The position numbers were made by a program, and so were the translations under genes. A stretch of DNA of 64,000 nucleotides, from contig CADCXC010000043.1 of assembly GCA_902806595.1 (NCBI GenBank), forward strand, positions 124,001 through 188,000, given 5' to 3'. Shown one piece after another: positions 33,701-46,635 of the stretch. Within the stretch, counting starts at the first letter, position 1, and each line of letters opens with the position of its first letter. This DNA is from Pyrenopolyporus hunteri (taxonomy: Eukaryota; Ascomycota; Sordariomycetes; Xylariales; Hypoxylaceae). The notes under the pieces were generated by a model. The model made no database searches. It was not told where the DNA came from and worked only from the letters and a program-made list of their open reading frames with translations.

Positions 33701-35516
33701 GGGCTTTTCCCTCTCATCCTCTCCTTACTTTTAACAGTGTTGGTTGAAAGGATATAATACGAGATATGTGTATGAATTGCAGCAATAGAACTCTGCCACA
33801 TGACCGGAACGTCCTCTCTATAAGAACGTGCCCCTAGATAGCCAAAGATCGGTCAAGCCAATACGAGAAGCAAGAGCGCATTGATGTAACCTCCGTTAGG
33901 CCACCTGGTTGGCATGCCATCCCGAGGATGCGAGTGAACGTATGCTACGTATGTGTCTGTCATCCAATGGGCTACCTTCTGCCCTACCAACAGTCAGTCC
34001 CAACGTGAGCCAAAGGCCAAGCACACTCGATATAATTGGGAGATAAATCAACAATGCAGCAGTTCCACATGGCTGGGTCCGTCGATGGGAACTAGCACCA
34101 CTACCAAAAGGGCAAGAAAGTAGAGAATAAGGACTATTTAATCCTCCTTGGGAGGCGAATCCACCAGGCACGAAGAGGACAAGCTGAGTCGAGAAAAGAT
34201 CATCGGTAGCCTCCCATCCGTATAGATCACGGCCGAAACACGGCTGCTGGAAGCGGTATTATATAGAGAGAGATTCTGTTTGGTCTGTTCCTGCACGGCG
34301 TGTCGTTGCTATTATAGGGACGAGTAAGGAGGCGCAGATCCTTCCCGCTTCCTCCCTATATATACTTCTGCATGTATGTGTGTAGGCTGGTAGGTAGAAT
34401 GTATGGGTACCTAGGCGAAGCAACAGGTTAAGGCAAGGCGGGCTGCGCTGGGTTGGGCGGATGTAAAAGGAAGAAATAAAAGAGGAAGAGGTACCTGTGT
34501 ATGTGCACCGAGGAATAGCGAATAATAGCGAGTCTGGGGTAGACAATGGCACGTTACACTAGGCCAATAAAGTAAGGTATAGGCTGTGCCCATCCCAGCG
34601 TTTCAACCAGTCTACCTGCCCTATCGGGACTTGAAACAAGGCCCCCTAGGGCACACAATGCCTCGTATACGAGCTGTGGTTGGCTGAGCCGTCTAAATGC
34701 AGGGACGACCAGGGGGTGCTGGGGCGGGGGCGTAAAAAACTTTAAACTGAATAACGCAACTGCGCACCAGGAACAGGACCAAGTCCGCTAAAAGATCCCA
34801 TCGAATCAAGCCCTAGGGGAGAGATGGTGCGGGACACCCGCTGTAACTTCGGCGCTGGACCTACCTAAACCTGGGCCGCTAGGAAGTACCTAGCTCTTCT
34901 ATCTAACCCGATCCAGGGGGAACAGTGGCTTTCTCACATGTCCATGATCTTCCCATTACAACTTATTACGACCTGTTACGACCTATGACAACCTATGACA
35001 ACCCATGACAGCCCATTACGACCGGAATCCCATGCCACCCCCGTCCTACAATACCGACAGCAGGCACAGCATAATAGCAGAGGAAAGAAAAGGCCAAGAA
35101 AACGAAAAAGAGACATGGGTTAGTTTGAAGTTTCGGGCAATTAGCCCTGTCATGAGCATCTCTATTTACGTCTTTCCGTCGATCATGCATCCACATACCG
35201 GTGGGAAAAGTGAGATACGCCCAACGCCAACGTCGATCGAAGCCCCAGTCTTCCACCGACCTTCTAAGAACGTTACTTACATCCGAAATCTCATCTATAA
35301 AACAAGCGCCCTCCCGTTTCCACCCCGTACCCTCCTGCGTAATTTTACATCATCTACCGGTGCATAAAGGGTTAATCTGATCTGTGTGTGTTGTCTGCCT
35401 CACCGAAGAAAGAAAAAGGGTCCCGGAGATATAAAACCCATACGCTCGCTTTATTAACCAGTCCACTCGCTACTTCACCGTGTAATATATCGATCGGTAA
35501 AATAACAACACCTAAC
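30748..35516. other. 4.8-kb gene-poor region
   Basis: Only short frames are present, with no domain, no matching splice structure and no RNA gene that I can recognise. It carries several repeat units (31720-31742, 32317-32339, 34405-34413) and the 10-bp tandem array at 34953-35022. The last 100 bases before the CFEM gene are its likely promoter and 5' UTR. Confidence 0.45.
34953..35022. repeat. 10-bp tandem array, seven units
   Basis: Seven consecutive 10-mers of the type CCATTACGAC / CTATGACAAC lie about 500 bp upstream of the CFEM gene start. Confidence 0.8.
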
Positions 35517-36367
35517 ATGGCACCTCTACGAACCCTCGCGCTGCCGGCCCTTGCCGCCGTTGCCGCCGCCATCAACGTGGCCGACTACGTCCCGGCATGC
35601 GGACCGCCGTGCATCAACGACACGGTCGACAAGCACTCGCGATGCGACGTCGGCGACAACGCGTGCATGTGCCGGGATGTTTACACCATCAAGCGTGACG
35701 GCGAACTATGCCTGCGCCAAGCATGCTCTGAGACCGACTACGGTATGTTTTACTCTCCTGCTCTGCCAGCAGACGAGGAAAAAAAGAAGGATAAATAGGA
35801 ATCAGAATAAAAGACAAAGACATCTAACTAACCCCGAAAACAGGCGCCGTAATGCTCGGCTTCGACAACTTCTGCAAGGACGTTGCCGCCGAGCCGCCAA
35901 CCAGCACGTCGAGCAGCTCCTCGACATCGAGCTACCCGACCTCGTCCTCCACCCCACCCCCGTCATCGACGGAGTCGCCCACCTCTTCTCCCTCCTCGCC
36001 TCCCCCCTCTTCTTCCAGCTCATCATCGTCATCATCCGACGGCAGCTACCCCACGGAGACCCCATCCAGCAGCTCCTCCTCGTCTTCCTCCACCAAGTCC
36101 GGCTCCGGCTCTGGCTCCGGGTACCCGACGGGCACGGGCGGGTCCGGGGGCCCGTCGCCCACGGGGCCCAGCGACACGGGCGCCCCCTCGCCTACCGCGC
36201 CCGGCGGCGGCCAGGTGCCCACCGGCCCCTCGAGCCAGCCCGGCGGCTCGCCCTCGCCTACCGCGACCCCCGTTGTCCCGGGCGCTGGCGTCAGGCCCGA
36301 GGCGCGCGTGGGCGCCAGCGTGGCGGCGCTCCTGCTCGCCAGCACTTTCGTCTACTTCGCCTTCTAA
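35517..36367 (+). CDS. CFEM-domain GPI-anchored cell-surface protein
   Basis: Exons are 35517-35742 and 35844-36367; they close in frame to 249 residues. A short hydrophobic signal peptide (MAPLRTLALPALAAVAAA) is followed by an eight-cysteine CFEM domain (residues about 27-85): VPACGPPC, RCDVGDNACMC, GELCLRQAC and FDNFCKDV. The rest is a Ser/Thr/Pro-rich stalk with poly-Ser and Gly-Pro-Ser runs, probably O-glycosylated. It ends in a hydrophobic tail (VGASVAALLLASTFVYFAF) typical of a GPI attachment signal. CFEM proteins sit in the fungal wall or membrane, and some bind haem or take part in host interaction; which applies here is unknown. The 101-nt intron has a GTATGT donor and AACAG acceptor. 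Length and layout are ordinary for the family. Confidence 0.9.
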
Positions 36368-36802
36368 GCAGCAGCTACCACTGCTGGTGCTGCGGCCGCT
36401 GAGCGGGTGGTATACGATTGACGACGATCTGATCTGATCTGATCTGAGTGGGAGCTGGCGTGCGTTTCGTTGATTAACTATTATCATACATATAATACCA
36501 GGACTGGGATTGGAAATATCGCATTACTTATCAAGTTACTACCCCCTACCAAATTCCCCTCCCTCCTAGCTGAGGGAGGGGGACTCTTTTCGCTTTTGGA
36601 AAAAAGAAAATTGTAGATAGCCCTTTTGTACATGTCCAAAGGACATGAGTATATATATATATTTCGAACAAGTTCGTATTTTGATATAACTATGAGATTA
36701 GTTGGACTGTGATTCAGTGGTTTGTATAGCTACCTACCTCCCCAGGTAGGCAGGTAAACGAGAGACGCCAATCATTTACCCTCTACCATTAGATTCCGCG
36801 TA
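36368..36802. other. Convergent intergenic region
   Basis: It separates the stop codons of the CFEM gene and the Helo-like/ULD gene. It contains a GATCT pentanucleotide run at 36426-36446, an AT dinucleotide run at 36651-36662 and a TACC/GGTA unit near 36730-36758. Confidence 0.5.
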
Positions 36803-39454
36803 TCACTCCCGTCCCTTCCCCTCAGGAGAAGTGTTAAAGACGTTGGTCCATTCACGCAGGAGACTAGTGAGGTCGAGCCGGGCTATCTCCTGCTCTTCTT
36901 CAAAGTTGATGATGTCGGCTTCTTCCTCTCCCTCCTCCTCTTCTACTTCTTCGTAGTTTTCCTTTCTATCGATAATTTCGACGGATGGCTTGTATATTCC
37001 AGAGACTACGTCATCCTCCGGCAACATGGCACTAGCTAGGTTCCTGCGAGCTCCAGTGTCTTCTCCCCCTTCATCCGATGGCCATCGGCGCACGCCTACT
37101 TCCGAATAGCCGCGGGCCGCTGTCCGTGGGCTTGGGGGCTCGACACTACGTTCTGAAACCTCTACTCTGTGTATGGGTTCAGGGGCGACTAGGGATTCCC
37201 TGCGCTGAAATTCCGGCACGCGGCTGCGGTCCACACCGGACGGGCGGCGGCGGAGCGCCGACTCGAGAACGACTCGCTTTTCCTCACGCCTTGCCCTCCT
37301 CGGCGGACTAGGGGATCGCGTCACCACAGGCGACTCGCGCCGGGGCGGGGGAGCGCTCCTGTTTTCGTATAACATATAATTAAGTATAGGAGAAGTAGGA
37401 CGATGACCCGAAGGCGGTGGCATCTGAGGGGTGTTGTCGACGATAAGAAATACGACGAGCCCCGGTCGCACGAGACTACTCCAGGTCGTGCGCGGAATAA
37501 CGTGGTCGTCCAGGCCCCGGAGCTGGTAGCGCCCCTGGTTGATGTCAGCGGTCAGACCTCCCATATCCGCTAAAGTTTGTCTGATGAGCCGGTCCATGCC
37601 CTGGGTAAGATCGAAGTAAACGAATTAGTACTCCTATTGATAATGCGGGTAGATAGCCAAGACGGCTGGTTGTCCGACTTACGTCCCATGTGCGGCATTT
37701 CTCGAACGATAACTGGAAATACTGATCTCCGTATCGGACATGCACGGGCTCTGTGGGCGGGCCCAGGCCGAATATTACGATAAGGCACGGCTGCCCATCG
37801 CCAAACTGCGGACTGATTCCTAGGCACGTCCTCGCCCGTCCGCTCGTGCCCTTGGCATCTTCTATCGCGGCGTCCACGCGCGAACGCTGCGCAGACGTCA
37901 GCGCCGTATACTGCGTCCATATGTCGCTCCGCCTGGTCTTAATCGTTCGCAATATGTCTACCAGCTCTTTCTGGCCGAAGGGAAGCTTGCGGGTGGCGAT
38001 TAAATCGTCATCTTCGATCAGATACGCCTCTAGCTCTTCGCTCTCGTGGTCACGAACGGGTTGCGGGTGCGTCCGGATGAGGCTTGATTTCCGTGGAAGG
38101 GTTCCCAGCGCGCCTAGCGAGAGCTTAGGTGCACGCTTGCTTCTTAGAAACTTGACGGCGCGAGTAAGTAGATTTCGGCTCTCGTTGCGAGCAACATTGG
38201 GGTTTGATTTGACGGTTGGCAGGGCGATTCCCGCGTCTTGTGATGATGCTTGAGCAGCTATGTTGTTTTGAAAAGGTGAATGAACTGTGTTAGATGGACT
38301 CCGAGATGCAGGTTTCAGAAAGGGACCAGCTTGTCTCGAATTATTACCATTACCGTCTATATCGTTCTCGCCCCCGGCTGCCTGTCTACCAAGAGACTCG
38401 GTTGGTGCGGCCCAAGCGTCGTCACTGCTACTCATTAAAATACAAGGCTGTGCTGGATCAATGGGGTTACCTTACGTCACAAAAATAGTCGTAATGTTAT
38501 GAGGAGGGTTGGACTTGGTCCCAGGGTTATTTTGAGTAGGACTGTCGAGCATATTATAATCGGACACTTCCTCGATGTCTTTGCTAGGCGATGATGCCGC
38601 TCTTATCTCCTTTCGTTTGTCGCTCTGCGCGAGAGAGGGGCGCCTCAAAGGAGCGTGGAATCTGGGAGGACTGGGAGGACTAGGAATGGGGATTATCCGT
38701 GTTAAGGGTGAGCTCTGGGATAGGTCCTCTATACTACTATCAGAAGAGGCTCTACTCGTCGCCTGTTTTCTCTTGCCCTCTCGTTTGCTTTTCTTTCTTT
38801 GAAGAGCCATATCTTTGGCGTACGCCTGCATCCGTAATGAGAGATTCTCCACAGTAGCCTGGTACCCCTCCCTCCCTAATAATGAGGAATCCAGCCGGTG
38901 TCCTAGATTCACGTGCTAAGTATGAATATCAATTTATTCAGAATGAGGGACGAAACCAACGTCTTCACCATCTTTGCTAGTTTCACGAGATTTAGCTAGA
39001 AAAGTAGGCTGATCTTTAACCACCCTAATTCTTCCTGGCGCTTCTTGATGCGAGGTTCTTGGAAGGGCCAAATCAGCTTTCGCACTGGGCTTAGGGCGTT
39101 TAAACTATCTAAAGCCTCGAGGGACACTCCGCCATCGCTGTCTCTAGATATGCCGGCGGCTTTAGCGATGAGGCCAACGATTTTGGTGTAAACCTGCTTG
39201 CATTGCGACGCTAATCGCCCAACCTGTCTCACGCCCGAATCGTTGGAAATTGCTCTATCGTGTTCGTCGGCCTTGACAAATTCATGGAGCTGTTCTAAAG
39301 CCGACGCCGTTGCGCTGACATCGAGAGCAATATCTCGTAAGCTTTCTTGGGCATCGACTGCTGTCTCGATGTATGTCTGCAGAGTTGTCGCGAACTTGAG
39401 GCCAAAAGAAGCAACGCCCAGGATGGAGGCAACGGCCCCTAAAGGGTCCCCCAT
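36803..39454 (-). pseudogene. Helo-like N-domain plus ubiquitin-like (ULD) fungal protein, interrupted by an in-frame TAG
   Basis: Inferred exons are 39454-38969, 38915-38476, 38427-37683 and 37600-36803; the phases agree and would give about 822 codons. The N-terminus (GDPLGAVASILGVASFGLKF...) is the helical domain found at the front of many fungal STAND/NLR-type and HET-related proteins. A long Ser/Pro/basic linker follows. The third and fourth exons encode a ubiquitin-like ULD domain (PVHVRYGDQYFQLSFEKCRTW ... RPGLVVFLIVD), and the tail is acidic. Codon 153 (38998-38996) is TAG, directly after WLKISLLF; the same frame continues LNLVKLAKM as the family would. CAG to TAG is the expected RIP change (CpA to TpA), and the dead retroelement starts about 0.6 kb away. 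Alternatively an unusual intron removes the stop, or the gene is truncated. Function unknown. Confidence 0.65.
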
Positions 39455-39615
39455 CTCCCTCAAGTGCGTAACGCACGCTTAATCGTCTATATTATTCATA
39501 ATACGAAACAGTAGGCGTGAAAGAAAAATAGATACAAGGGAAGGAGAAGTCGGAGGGTACCAGGCAGCTAGATATGTGCGGCTGGAATACTGATGTATTG
39601 GCCTTTACGGCATTG

Positions 39616-39908
39616 TGTCATACGTGCTAAGGCCGTATACGAGAATGATGTAGGCCTTAGGCAGTAAAAGATAACTATAAACTATTTATTGGTAAAAGAA
39701 ATGGCTTAATAATTTTTATAATATATGTATTTATAATTAATAGATTTATCGGACGGTTAAGACGCTTTCGATATCGATTTAAATTAATATTTTATACTTA
39801 AAAATTTCTATTTTTATTAAAAAAAAAAAAATATAACTTTTAAGATTAAAAAAAATTATTAAATAAATTTAATATTATTTAAATTTTTTATTAAGAGTTT
39901 TTATTATA
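39616..39908 (+). repeat. 5' LTR of the degraded retroelement
   Basis: It starts TGTCATACG and aligns without large gaps to 46341-46635. The copy keeps more G+C at its outer end than the interior, which shows the direction of decay. Confidence 0.85.
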
Positions 39909-42900
39909 AAATAATTTTTTTTTTTTTAAAAAAAATATATTTTCGAATATAATATATATTTAACGGAATTATTTTTATTTATTATATTTTATTAATATTT
40001 TAAATTAATAACTTATAATAATTTTTATTTTTTCGACTTCGAATAATTTTTAAAATATATCGTAACCGTTATTATTTACTTTTTTAACGAAACGACATAT
40101 TTATATCGAAATTATAATAATAATTATTTCGTAAAAAATTTCGTTAAAATAAAAAACTTCGAATAAAAAATCGATTATTTTTTTAAACGATTTTTACTTT
40201 ATTATTTATAAATTTATATTATTATCCGTAAATATTTTTATTATATAACCTTAAATAAATTTCGAAAAAATTATAATAAGTTATTTTAAAGAAAAAATAT
40301 TTTTTTCGTAAAAATTTATATATTTATTCGAATAATTCGACACTTAAATTAAATTAATAATTTTTTTTCGATTTTTATAACACCTTTATAAATTTTATAT
40401 TCGTAATCGTCGAAAAACGAAATTTTTAATACGTTTTAATATTTTCGAACCTTTTTTTTTTTAATTTATTATTATAAAGGAATTTTATATATACGAAAAT
40501 TAATTTTTCGTATTATATTATTTTTAAAGTTATAATTTAATAATAAAAAAAGTTTCGGAAATTAAAATTATTAATATAATAATTTTAAATTTATTCGAAT
40601 AATTTATCCATTTATATAATTAAATAAACGAAGTTTATAATATTTTAAAAAATTTCGTTATTTCGATAAATAATTAATATCGTAAAAATTAATAATAGTT
40701 AATAAATTATTATTAATATTTTCGGGAAATTTACGAAATAATTATTATAATATAAAAAGTAAACGTAAAAATTATAAAATAATAAATTATTAAATTTTAA
40801 CGATAAATAGTTAAAAATAATTAAATATTTTTAAGGGAAATATAAATTATAATCGTTAAATTCGTTAAATAATAATAAGTTAAAAAAAAAATAGTCGTAA
40901 AATTATAAATTTAAATTAAACGATAAGAAAATCGTTTCGTTTAATTTTAATAAAGTTAAATTTTATAAATAATTATATAAAATCGTTTCGATTTTTAAGT
41001 TAAAAAAAAAAGTTTATAAATTAATTAATTTTTAATTAAAAAATACGTAAATTTTTAATAATTCGACGAAAAAATTTATTAATAAATAAAAGAATTTAAA
41101 GTATTTATTATTTAAATTATTATTAAATTTATTATTAAATAGGTTAAAAATTAATTTTTAAATATAAATTCGGTAATTAAAAGTATAAAAAAGAAAATCG
41201 CTATCGAATTTTTTTTTTAAAGTTTTTAAAATCGTCGATTTATGGTTTTTATATATTTTTTTTTTTTTATTCGAAACCCGTCGTTTAAATATTTTAATTT
41301 CGAGGTATATTATATATTTTTTAAGTAAGTTATTAAAATTTTAAAAAGATTATTATAAGTTAATTTAATAATAATACATGTTAAAGAAAATTAAAAAACC
41401 GAAATATATTAATATAAATAAATTTTAATTAAAATCGATTTTATAATATTTAAAAAAAATGAAAGCGCATTTTTTAAAGGGAATAAAATAATTTTAAAGG
41501 ATTTCGAAAATTTAAATAGAAACGATAACGAAGAAAATCTTAAAAATTTTTTTAAAAAGTTATTATAAAAACCTTTACCTTTAAATTTTAATAGTTTAAA
41601 AAGGTTTTCGCGTTAAAATTTCGAAAAAAAAAGAGATTTAAAATTATTTTAACTTTTTTCGAAATATATATTAATTTTTATTATTACGATTATTTTAATT
41701 TATTTTAATAAATTTATTATTTATAATAATAAAAATTTATTAAAGTTTAAATTATAATAAATAAAAATAAAATTTTATTTAAAAATTTATATCGAAAATT
41801 TTATTAATAATATTATATATATTAATTAAGTAAAATTATTATTAATAAATAAAACTTAATAATAATATTAATAACGATTTATTTTAATTAAACGTATATA
41901 TTTATAAAACGTATAATTTATTTATAAAAAAATTATATATTTAAAATTTAAAAATCCGTTAAAAAAGTATCGTAATATTTAAATTATAAAAATTTTTAAA
42001 TATAAAAAAAATATTTTAATTTATTTAATTAAGTTTATAAATTTTAATAACGTGGTAAATTAATTTAATATTATTTATTAAATTTTAATTATTTAAATTT
42101 TATTAAATAAAATTATTAAATTAATATATTTTCGATTTAAAGGATTTTTCGAAAATAATATAAATTTTATTAACGTTATTAAAAAAATTAAATATATATA
42201 CGAAAATATAATAATAAATTTAAAGTTTTTAATAAAAAATAAATTTATTTTAATATAAAAATATTCGAAATCGAGTTATTACTTCCGCGAAAAAAAAATA
42301 TATTTTAATTTAAGTTTCGATTAATTTTTAAAAACGTAAAATCGTTTTAAAAACGATAATAGGTTTAAATTAAAATTTAAAAATAAAAAATAAGTTATTA
42401 ATCGAAACGTATTAAAAGAAATAAATTAAATCGTTATCGATAAATAATAAAAAAATAATATAGTTTATTAATATTATAATAAAAATAGTTATTAAATTTT
42501 CGTTTATTTCGTTAAAAAAAACGTCGATAGTAAAGATTTATTAATATTTTTTAAAAGAATTTCCGTTGTAAAAAAAACCCGTATAAAAGAAAAAATATTT
42601 TTTTTACCGATTACGAAAAAGGTTAAAATAATTACGGTTTTAATAAATATTTAAAAATTTTAAATTTTCGAAATTAATAAATTTGATTCGAATTTTTAAT
42701 AAATTTCGATGTTATATTACATCGAATTTTAAGGTCGAATTTAAATATTTTAATTTACATTTATATAATAAAATAATAAATAAATGTAAATAATAAGCCG
42801 TAAAAAAAATATATTTTCGAATTAAAATTCGATTTTAAGTTTTTTATAATTATAATTTTTATATATAATAATAAAAAATATAAAATTATAATTTTTTTAA

Positions 42901-43112
42901 ATTTAAAAATAAATATATTTATAATATTAATAATTAAAGTACGAATTTAAAAATTACTTTTAATTAAATAAATAATTTTTAAATTTATAATAATATAAAA
43001 TAATTTAATTTTTTTTTAAAAAAAAAAATATTACATCGAATTCGTTATTTTTCGATATTAAAAAAATTATTTTATTCGATTAAATTTCGAAATTATTATT
43101 ATAACACTTAAT

Positions 43113-43143
<31 letters not shown>

Positions 43144-43787
43144 CTTAATATTTTTTAAAAAATTTTTTCGTAAATTTAAATAAAATTAAATTTTTATTAA
43201 ATTATTATCGAAAAAATTATATTAATAAAATATTTTAAATTAAAAGATTTATTACTTTCGTATTTTTTTTAATATAAATAAATAAAAAAAAAATAATAAA
43301 ATTTATTCCTTTAAAGTTTAAAAATTTTATTTTTATTATAATAAAAATCACGGGATAAAAATTTTTTAACTATTAACCGTAAAATTATATAATCGATTTT
43401 ATTAAAAGTAAAATTTTTTCGTAAAGACTTTTATACGTTATAAACGAACGGAAATTTAAAACTTTAAAACTTTAATTAAAAAAAATATTAAATAACGGAA
43501 AAATTCGAAAGTTTATTTTATTTTATATCGTTTTTATAATATTTATAAATAAAAAAAATTTTAATAATTTTTTATATTTTATTATCGATTATAAAAAACT
43601 TAACATTATTACGATATTTATTAAATATCCTTTACTTTTTATTACGAAATTTTAAAATCGATTTAAAATAATTTAATAATATATTAAAATTAATTTTAAA
43701 ATTAAGTTTAATTTAATATATATTAAAAAAAACGATAAATAAAAAATAACTTTTCGTTATAAATATAAATTTTTCGAATATTTAATT

Positions 43788-43905
43788 ATGCCATTTAAGT
43801 TTATTAACGCTTTAATTATTTTTTAAATTATAATAAATAACTTTTTTCGAAATATAATTAATAACGAATTTTTAATTTATATCGATAATTTTTTTATTTA
43901 TATTA
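43788..43905 (+). pseudogene. Reverse transcriptase relic (Ty3/gypsy-type pol)
   Basis: In one + frame, two RT landmarks stand 78 bp apart. The first is the MPF...NA-like block at 43788-43826, which ends in a TAA stop where the family has a glutamine codon. The second is the IYID-type catalytic box at 43875-43889, whose second acidic residue is lost to a G-to-A change. The pair fixes the element's orientation and class. No functional protein can be encoded. Confidence 0.72.
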
Positions 43906-46340
43906 ATATTAAAAAAATTTATAACTAATTAATTAAAAAAATATTTTAATATTTTATCGATAATTATTTAACGGTAAATTTAAAAAAATGTTTTTAATTT
44001 ATTTATAAAATTAAATATTTAAATTATATTATAAATTTATTTAAAATTTTTATATTATTTAATAAAATAAAATATATATTATTATAGGAAATTTTTAAAA
44101 CTTTAAAAAAATCGTAATAATTTATCGATTTTATTAATTTTTATCGAAAATTTATAAAAAATTATTCGTTTATTATAAAATTAATTACTTTTATAAACGA
44201 AAAAAATAAAAAAAATTAAAAATAAACACTATAAATAGATATAATTTTTAAAAAATTAAAATATAAATTTATTACGGTTTTTATCTTTGTTTATTTTAAT
44301 TTTTTTTATTAAATTTTTATAAAAATTGATGTTTTAAATTATATATTAAATATAATTTTTTTTTAAAAAAAAACCGGATAATAAATTACGTTTATATACC
44401 TTTTATTCCCGTAAATTTTCCTTAATTAAAATAAATTATAAAATATACGATAAAAAATTATTAATTATTATTAATTTTTTTAATAAATGGCGATAATATT
44501 TAAAAAAAGTATAATATAAAATAAAGATTTATTTTAATTATTAAAACTTAATATATTTTATTATCGTTAAAATGTTAAATAAAAAATAAATTAAATAAAT
44601 GTAATTTTTATTTTTTTATAATTTTATTATAAATTATTACCCGGGAAAATAAAACGAAAAAATCGATATTTTATTTAAATTACTTTAATATCGATTTAAA
44701 AAAAAGGAAGTTAAAAACTAACCGATTATATCGATTTTAAAAAAAGAATATTTTTTATATTTTAAAAAACTTAAATTTATTACGACTTTAATTATAATAT
44801 ATATTTTTTCGCGTTTTACGAATATATTTATACTTAAATAAATAACGAACTTCGTAACTTAAGTTAAAAAAATTATCCGTAAAAACGAAGATTATTAAAA
44901 TTATTTTAAGGAATTAAAAAAGGATATAATTATATAAAAAAATATATTATATAAAAAAAAAAAGTTATAAATTTCGATAATATTACGAAACGAAATAATT
45001 AATTTAAAATATAATATTAAGGTAATTAATTATATAAATATAGATAAAATTTTAAAGTTTATTATGCGTAATTTTTAATAATTAAATATAAAAATTACCG
45101 TACGAAAATACGTGCGAAATTATTTAAAATATTAATGTAATAAAACTTCGAAATACGCCTCGTTAAATATTTTATAATTTATAAAATTATATTATATTTT
45201 ATAAAATATTATTATAATAAATTTTATTATTAACTTTCTACTTTCGAATAATTATAATTTTATATAAGTTATAATAAATTTTTTTATTAAAATAATATAT
45301 TTTATATTTTTAAAAATAAATGAAAAAAAAATAAAAGATTTTATTAAAATTTTCGTTAAAATTTATTAACGATTATATAATATGTCCTTCGATATTATTT
45401 TTAATAAAAACTTTAAATTTATAAATTATTTATAAAAAAATTTTTTTAAATTAATAAAAATTAAATCTTATATAAATATTACGTTTTATTTTTAAATCGA
45501 TAGTTAAATTAAAAAATTAAATTAAATTTTTAAAATTTATTTACGAATGTTTATTAATTACGAAATATTTAACTGAAAAAACTTATTATTTACGGTCGAA
45601 TTTACTTATAATAACGTTATTTTTTTTTTATTCGAATATTTTTATTTTATATTAATTATAATTATTATTTTATTACGTATAATTTATTTACGGGAGGATT
45701 ACGTAATTTTAGAAACCGATTTTATTTTTATTAAATAATTTAAATTTATAAAAAAATTAAAAATAACTTTTAAAAAAATCAGTTTAAAATAAAAAAATAA
45801 ATAAATAAAAAAAAACGAAAAAATTTCGAATATAAAATCGAATAATTAATAATATTAAATACGAAATATATTAAAATTAAAAAATTAACGAAAAAATTAA
45901 ATAAAAAAATATTAGGTTTTTTTAAAATGTAAAAAGTAATTTTTTTTATAATAATACGATTAACTTTTTTTAAATTTTAAAAAATTTATAATATTTTTTA
46001 TATTTTTTTTATCGAGTTTTATCGTATTAATAATCGAAAACTTCTCGATTTTAACTAAATTTTACGAAAAGTAAATCCGATAAAATCGAAAAATTATTAA
46101 ATAAATAACGTATAAAATTTTTTAAAAGTAAAAAAAAATGTTAAATATTTTATTAAATAAAAAAGATAATTTAATAAAAAATATTAGACGTAAAAATTTT
46201 ACGATTATTTTTTTAATAATAAAATTAAAAGTTTAATTAAAGTTTTTTATTAATAATATTTCGATAAATTTTACGACCTACGTATTTATATACTTTATAA
46301 ACTTAACGTTTCGAAACGAATTTAAAAAAAAAAAAAAATA

Positions 46341-46635
46341 ATATTATACGTATTAAAATCGTATACGAAAATAATATAAGTTTTAAATAATAAAAAATAA
46401 TTATAAATTATTTATTAATAAAAAAAATAGTTTAATAATTTTTATAATATATATATTTATAATTAATAAATTTATCGAACGGTTAAAATATTTTCGATAT
46501 CGATTTAAATTAATATTTTATATTTAAAAACTCCTACTTTCGTTAAAAAAAGGGGAAATATAACTTTTAAAACCAAGAAAAATTATTAAATAAATTTAAT
46601 ACTATTTAAGCTTTTTATTAAGAGCCTTTATCACA
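46341..46635 (+). repeat. 3' LTR of the degraded retroelement
   Basis: It is the direct-repeat partner of 39616-39908. It ends TATCACA, and the last 100 bases keep unmutated stretches (CTCCTACTTTCG, AAGCCTTT-like), in contrast to the left copy. Confidence 0.85.

Larger units (their letters stand above)
39616..46635 (+). mobile_element. RIP-degraded LTR retrotransposon, Ty3/gypsy-type
   Basis: A 7.0-kb block of extreme A+T content is bounded by two direct repeats of about 293 bp whose differences are almost all C/T or G/A transitions. The ends are TGT at 39616 and ACA at 46635. The 5 bp flanking it are CATTG on the left and TATTA on the right, identical apart from two RIP-type changes. Inside, on the + strand, a relic of reverse transcriptase is visible at 43788-43905, followed by about 2.4 kb before the right LTR. 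That order suits the Ty3/gypsy pattern, but integrase cannot be recognised. No open frame survives. Most remaining cytosines lie in CpG, suggesting a mutation process that spared CpG. Confidence 0.88.

Noticed and set aside
38996..39014. Ordinary intron removing the TAG in the Helo-like gene
   Set aside because: The only GT before the stop (GTGGTT, GTTAAA) makes a weak donor and would delete the conserved WLKISLL helix; not excluded, but less likely.
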